In this document: positions 7,098 through 7,234 of the stretch, one piece after another
How positions within the stretch are numbered: position 1 is the first letter of the stretch
How the letters are laid out: every line of letters begins with the position of its first letter
NCBI GenBank assembly: GCA_041674345.1
Contig: JBAYVY010000182.1
Location: 1-7,234, forward strand
Direction of reading: 5' to 3'
Source of the DNA: JBAYVY01 sp041674345
GTDB taxonomy: Bacteria; Planctomycetota; Phycisphaerae; Phycisphaerales; Zrk34
Length of the DNA stretch: 7,234 nt
The notes under the pieces: generated by a model
The model's input: the letters and a program-made list of their open reading frames with translations, nothing else
The model's database searches: none
What the model was told of the DNA's origin: nothing
Program-made: the position numbers and the translations under genes

Positions 7098-7234
7098 GCG
7101 ACGAGCGATGAGTTTAGCGGCCGTGCAGGAATAACTGATAAGATTGCGAAGCAGATGCGGCCGCGTGGTTGGACAGAGCAGCAGATCACGGAGGATATGA
7201 AGTCTGGGCAGCAGATTCCTGCTATCAACAAGGC
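7098..7234 (+). pseudogene. Orphan colicin E5-like anticodon-nuclease domain fragment, partial at window end
   Basis: After a TGA at 7095-7097 the frame is open to the window end and reads FSGRAGITDKIAKQM, then RPRGWTEQQITEDMKSGQQI and PAINKA. The pattern KI-x2-QM-x2-RGWT-x2-I is the hallmark of the colicin E5 C-terminal ribonuclease domain (KIRGQMPERGWTEDDI in colicin E5). That domain cuts the anticodon loop of tRNAs for Tyr, His, Asn and Asp, and is widely reused as a toxin tip of polymorphic, CDI and Rhs proteins. There is no ATG, GTG or TTG in frame before Met at 7155, which is already inside the motif, and no delivery domain upstream: the dehydrogenase stop is only 21 nt away. It is therefore a detached toxin tip or remnant. 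Its codon choice is visibly less GC-rich than that of the neighbouring genes. Any immunity gene would lie beyond the window. Confidence 0.6.

Noticed and set aside
7077..7113. Short ORFs (MMSDER, MSLAAVQE) and a GATGAGCGACGAGCGATGAG repeat after the dehydrogenase gene
   Set aside because: Too short to be genes. The repeated GAGCGA words may be a minor intergenic repeat, but two units are not enough to call one.

Overview
The window looks like chromosomal DNA from a GC-rich, Gram-negative-type bacterium. Planctomycetota (Phycisphaerae-like) is my best guess. It rests on a formylglycine-type sulfatase relic, a lipoprotein with a Cys-rich N-terminus, short AATGACGAATG-type intergenic repeats and loosely packed genes. 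This is an inference from style, because no rRNA or other marker gene is present.

Layout: (i) 158-1819, minus strand, an intact thiamine-diphosphate 2-oxoacid decarboxylase of the pyruvate/indolepyruvate decarboxylase family. Its start codon sits inside a 13-bp perfect inverted repeat. (ii) 1970-2692, minus strand, an unrecognised 240-residue lipoprotein, preceded by an ambiguous open stretch whose TGA overlaps the lipoprotein ATG. (iii) A divergent intergenic region with a good sigma70-type promoter (2993-3021) driving (iv) 3119-3448, plus strand, an HU/IHF-family nucleoid protein. (v) 3449-3593, a block of direct and inverted AATGACGAATG repeats running up to the start of (vi) 3594-4823, bioF (8-amino-7-oxononanoate synthase). 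(vii) 4790-5603, plus strand, a sulfatase pseudogene with an abnormal N-terminus, a missing middle and a frame change. (viii) 5763-7076, plus strand, an intact UDP-sugar 6-dehydrogenase of the WbpA/UDP-N-acetylglucosamine type. (ix) 7098-7234, plus strand, an orphan piece of a colicin E5-like anticodon-nuclease domain, with no start codon and running off the window.

The genes do not form one pathway: fermentation or keto-acid metabolism, biotin synthesis, nucleoid structure and surface-polysaccharide precursor synthesis stand side by side. The most unusual signal is a short dispersed motif, CTTCCGGGGG, with eight exact copies in 7.2 kb (about 0.014 expected in random equal-composition sequence). 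Seven of the eight are on the plus strand whichever way the host gene is read. The motif lies in intergenic DNA and inside two apparently intact genes, in several reading frames. It supplies the last codons of the decarboxylase and a (Ser-Gly-Gly)3 run in BioF. It is absent from the HU, sulfatase-relic and dehydrogenase genes.

Other points worth a look are the hairpin over the decarboxylase start codon, the repeat-built bioF leader without a Shine-Dalgarno sequence, the decayed sulfatase and the orphan toxin tip. I see no tRNA, rRNA, CRISPR array or insertion sequence.
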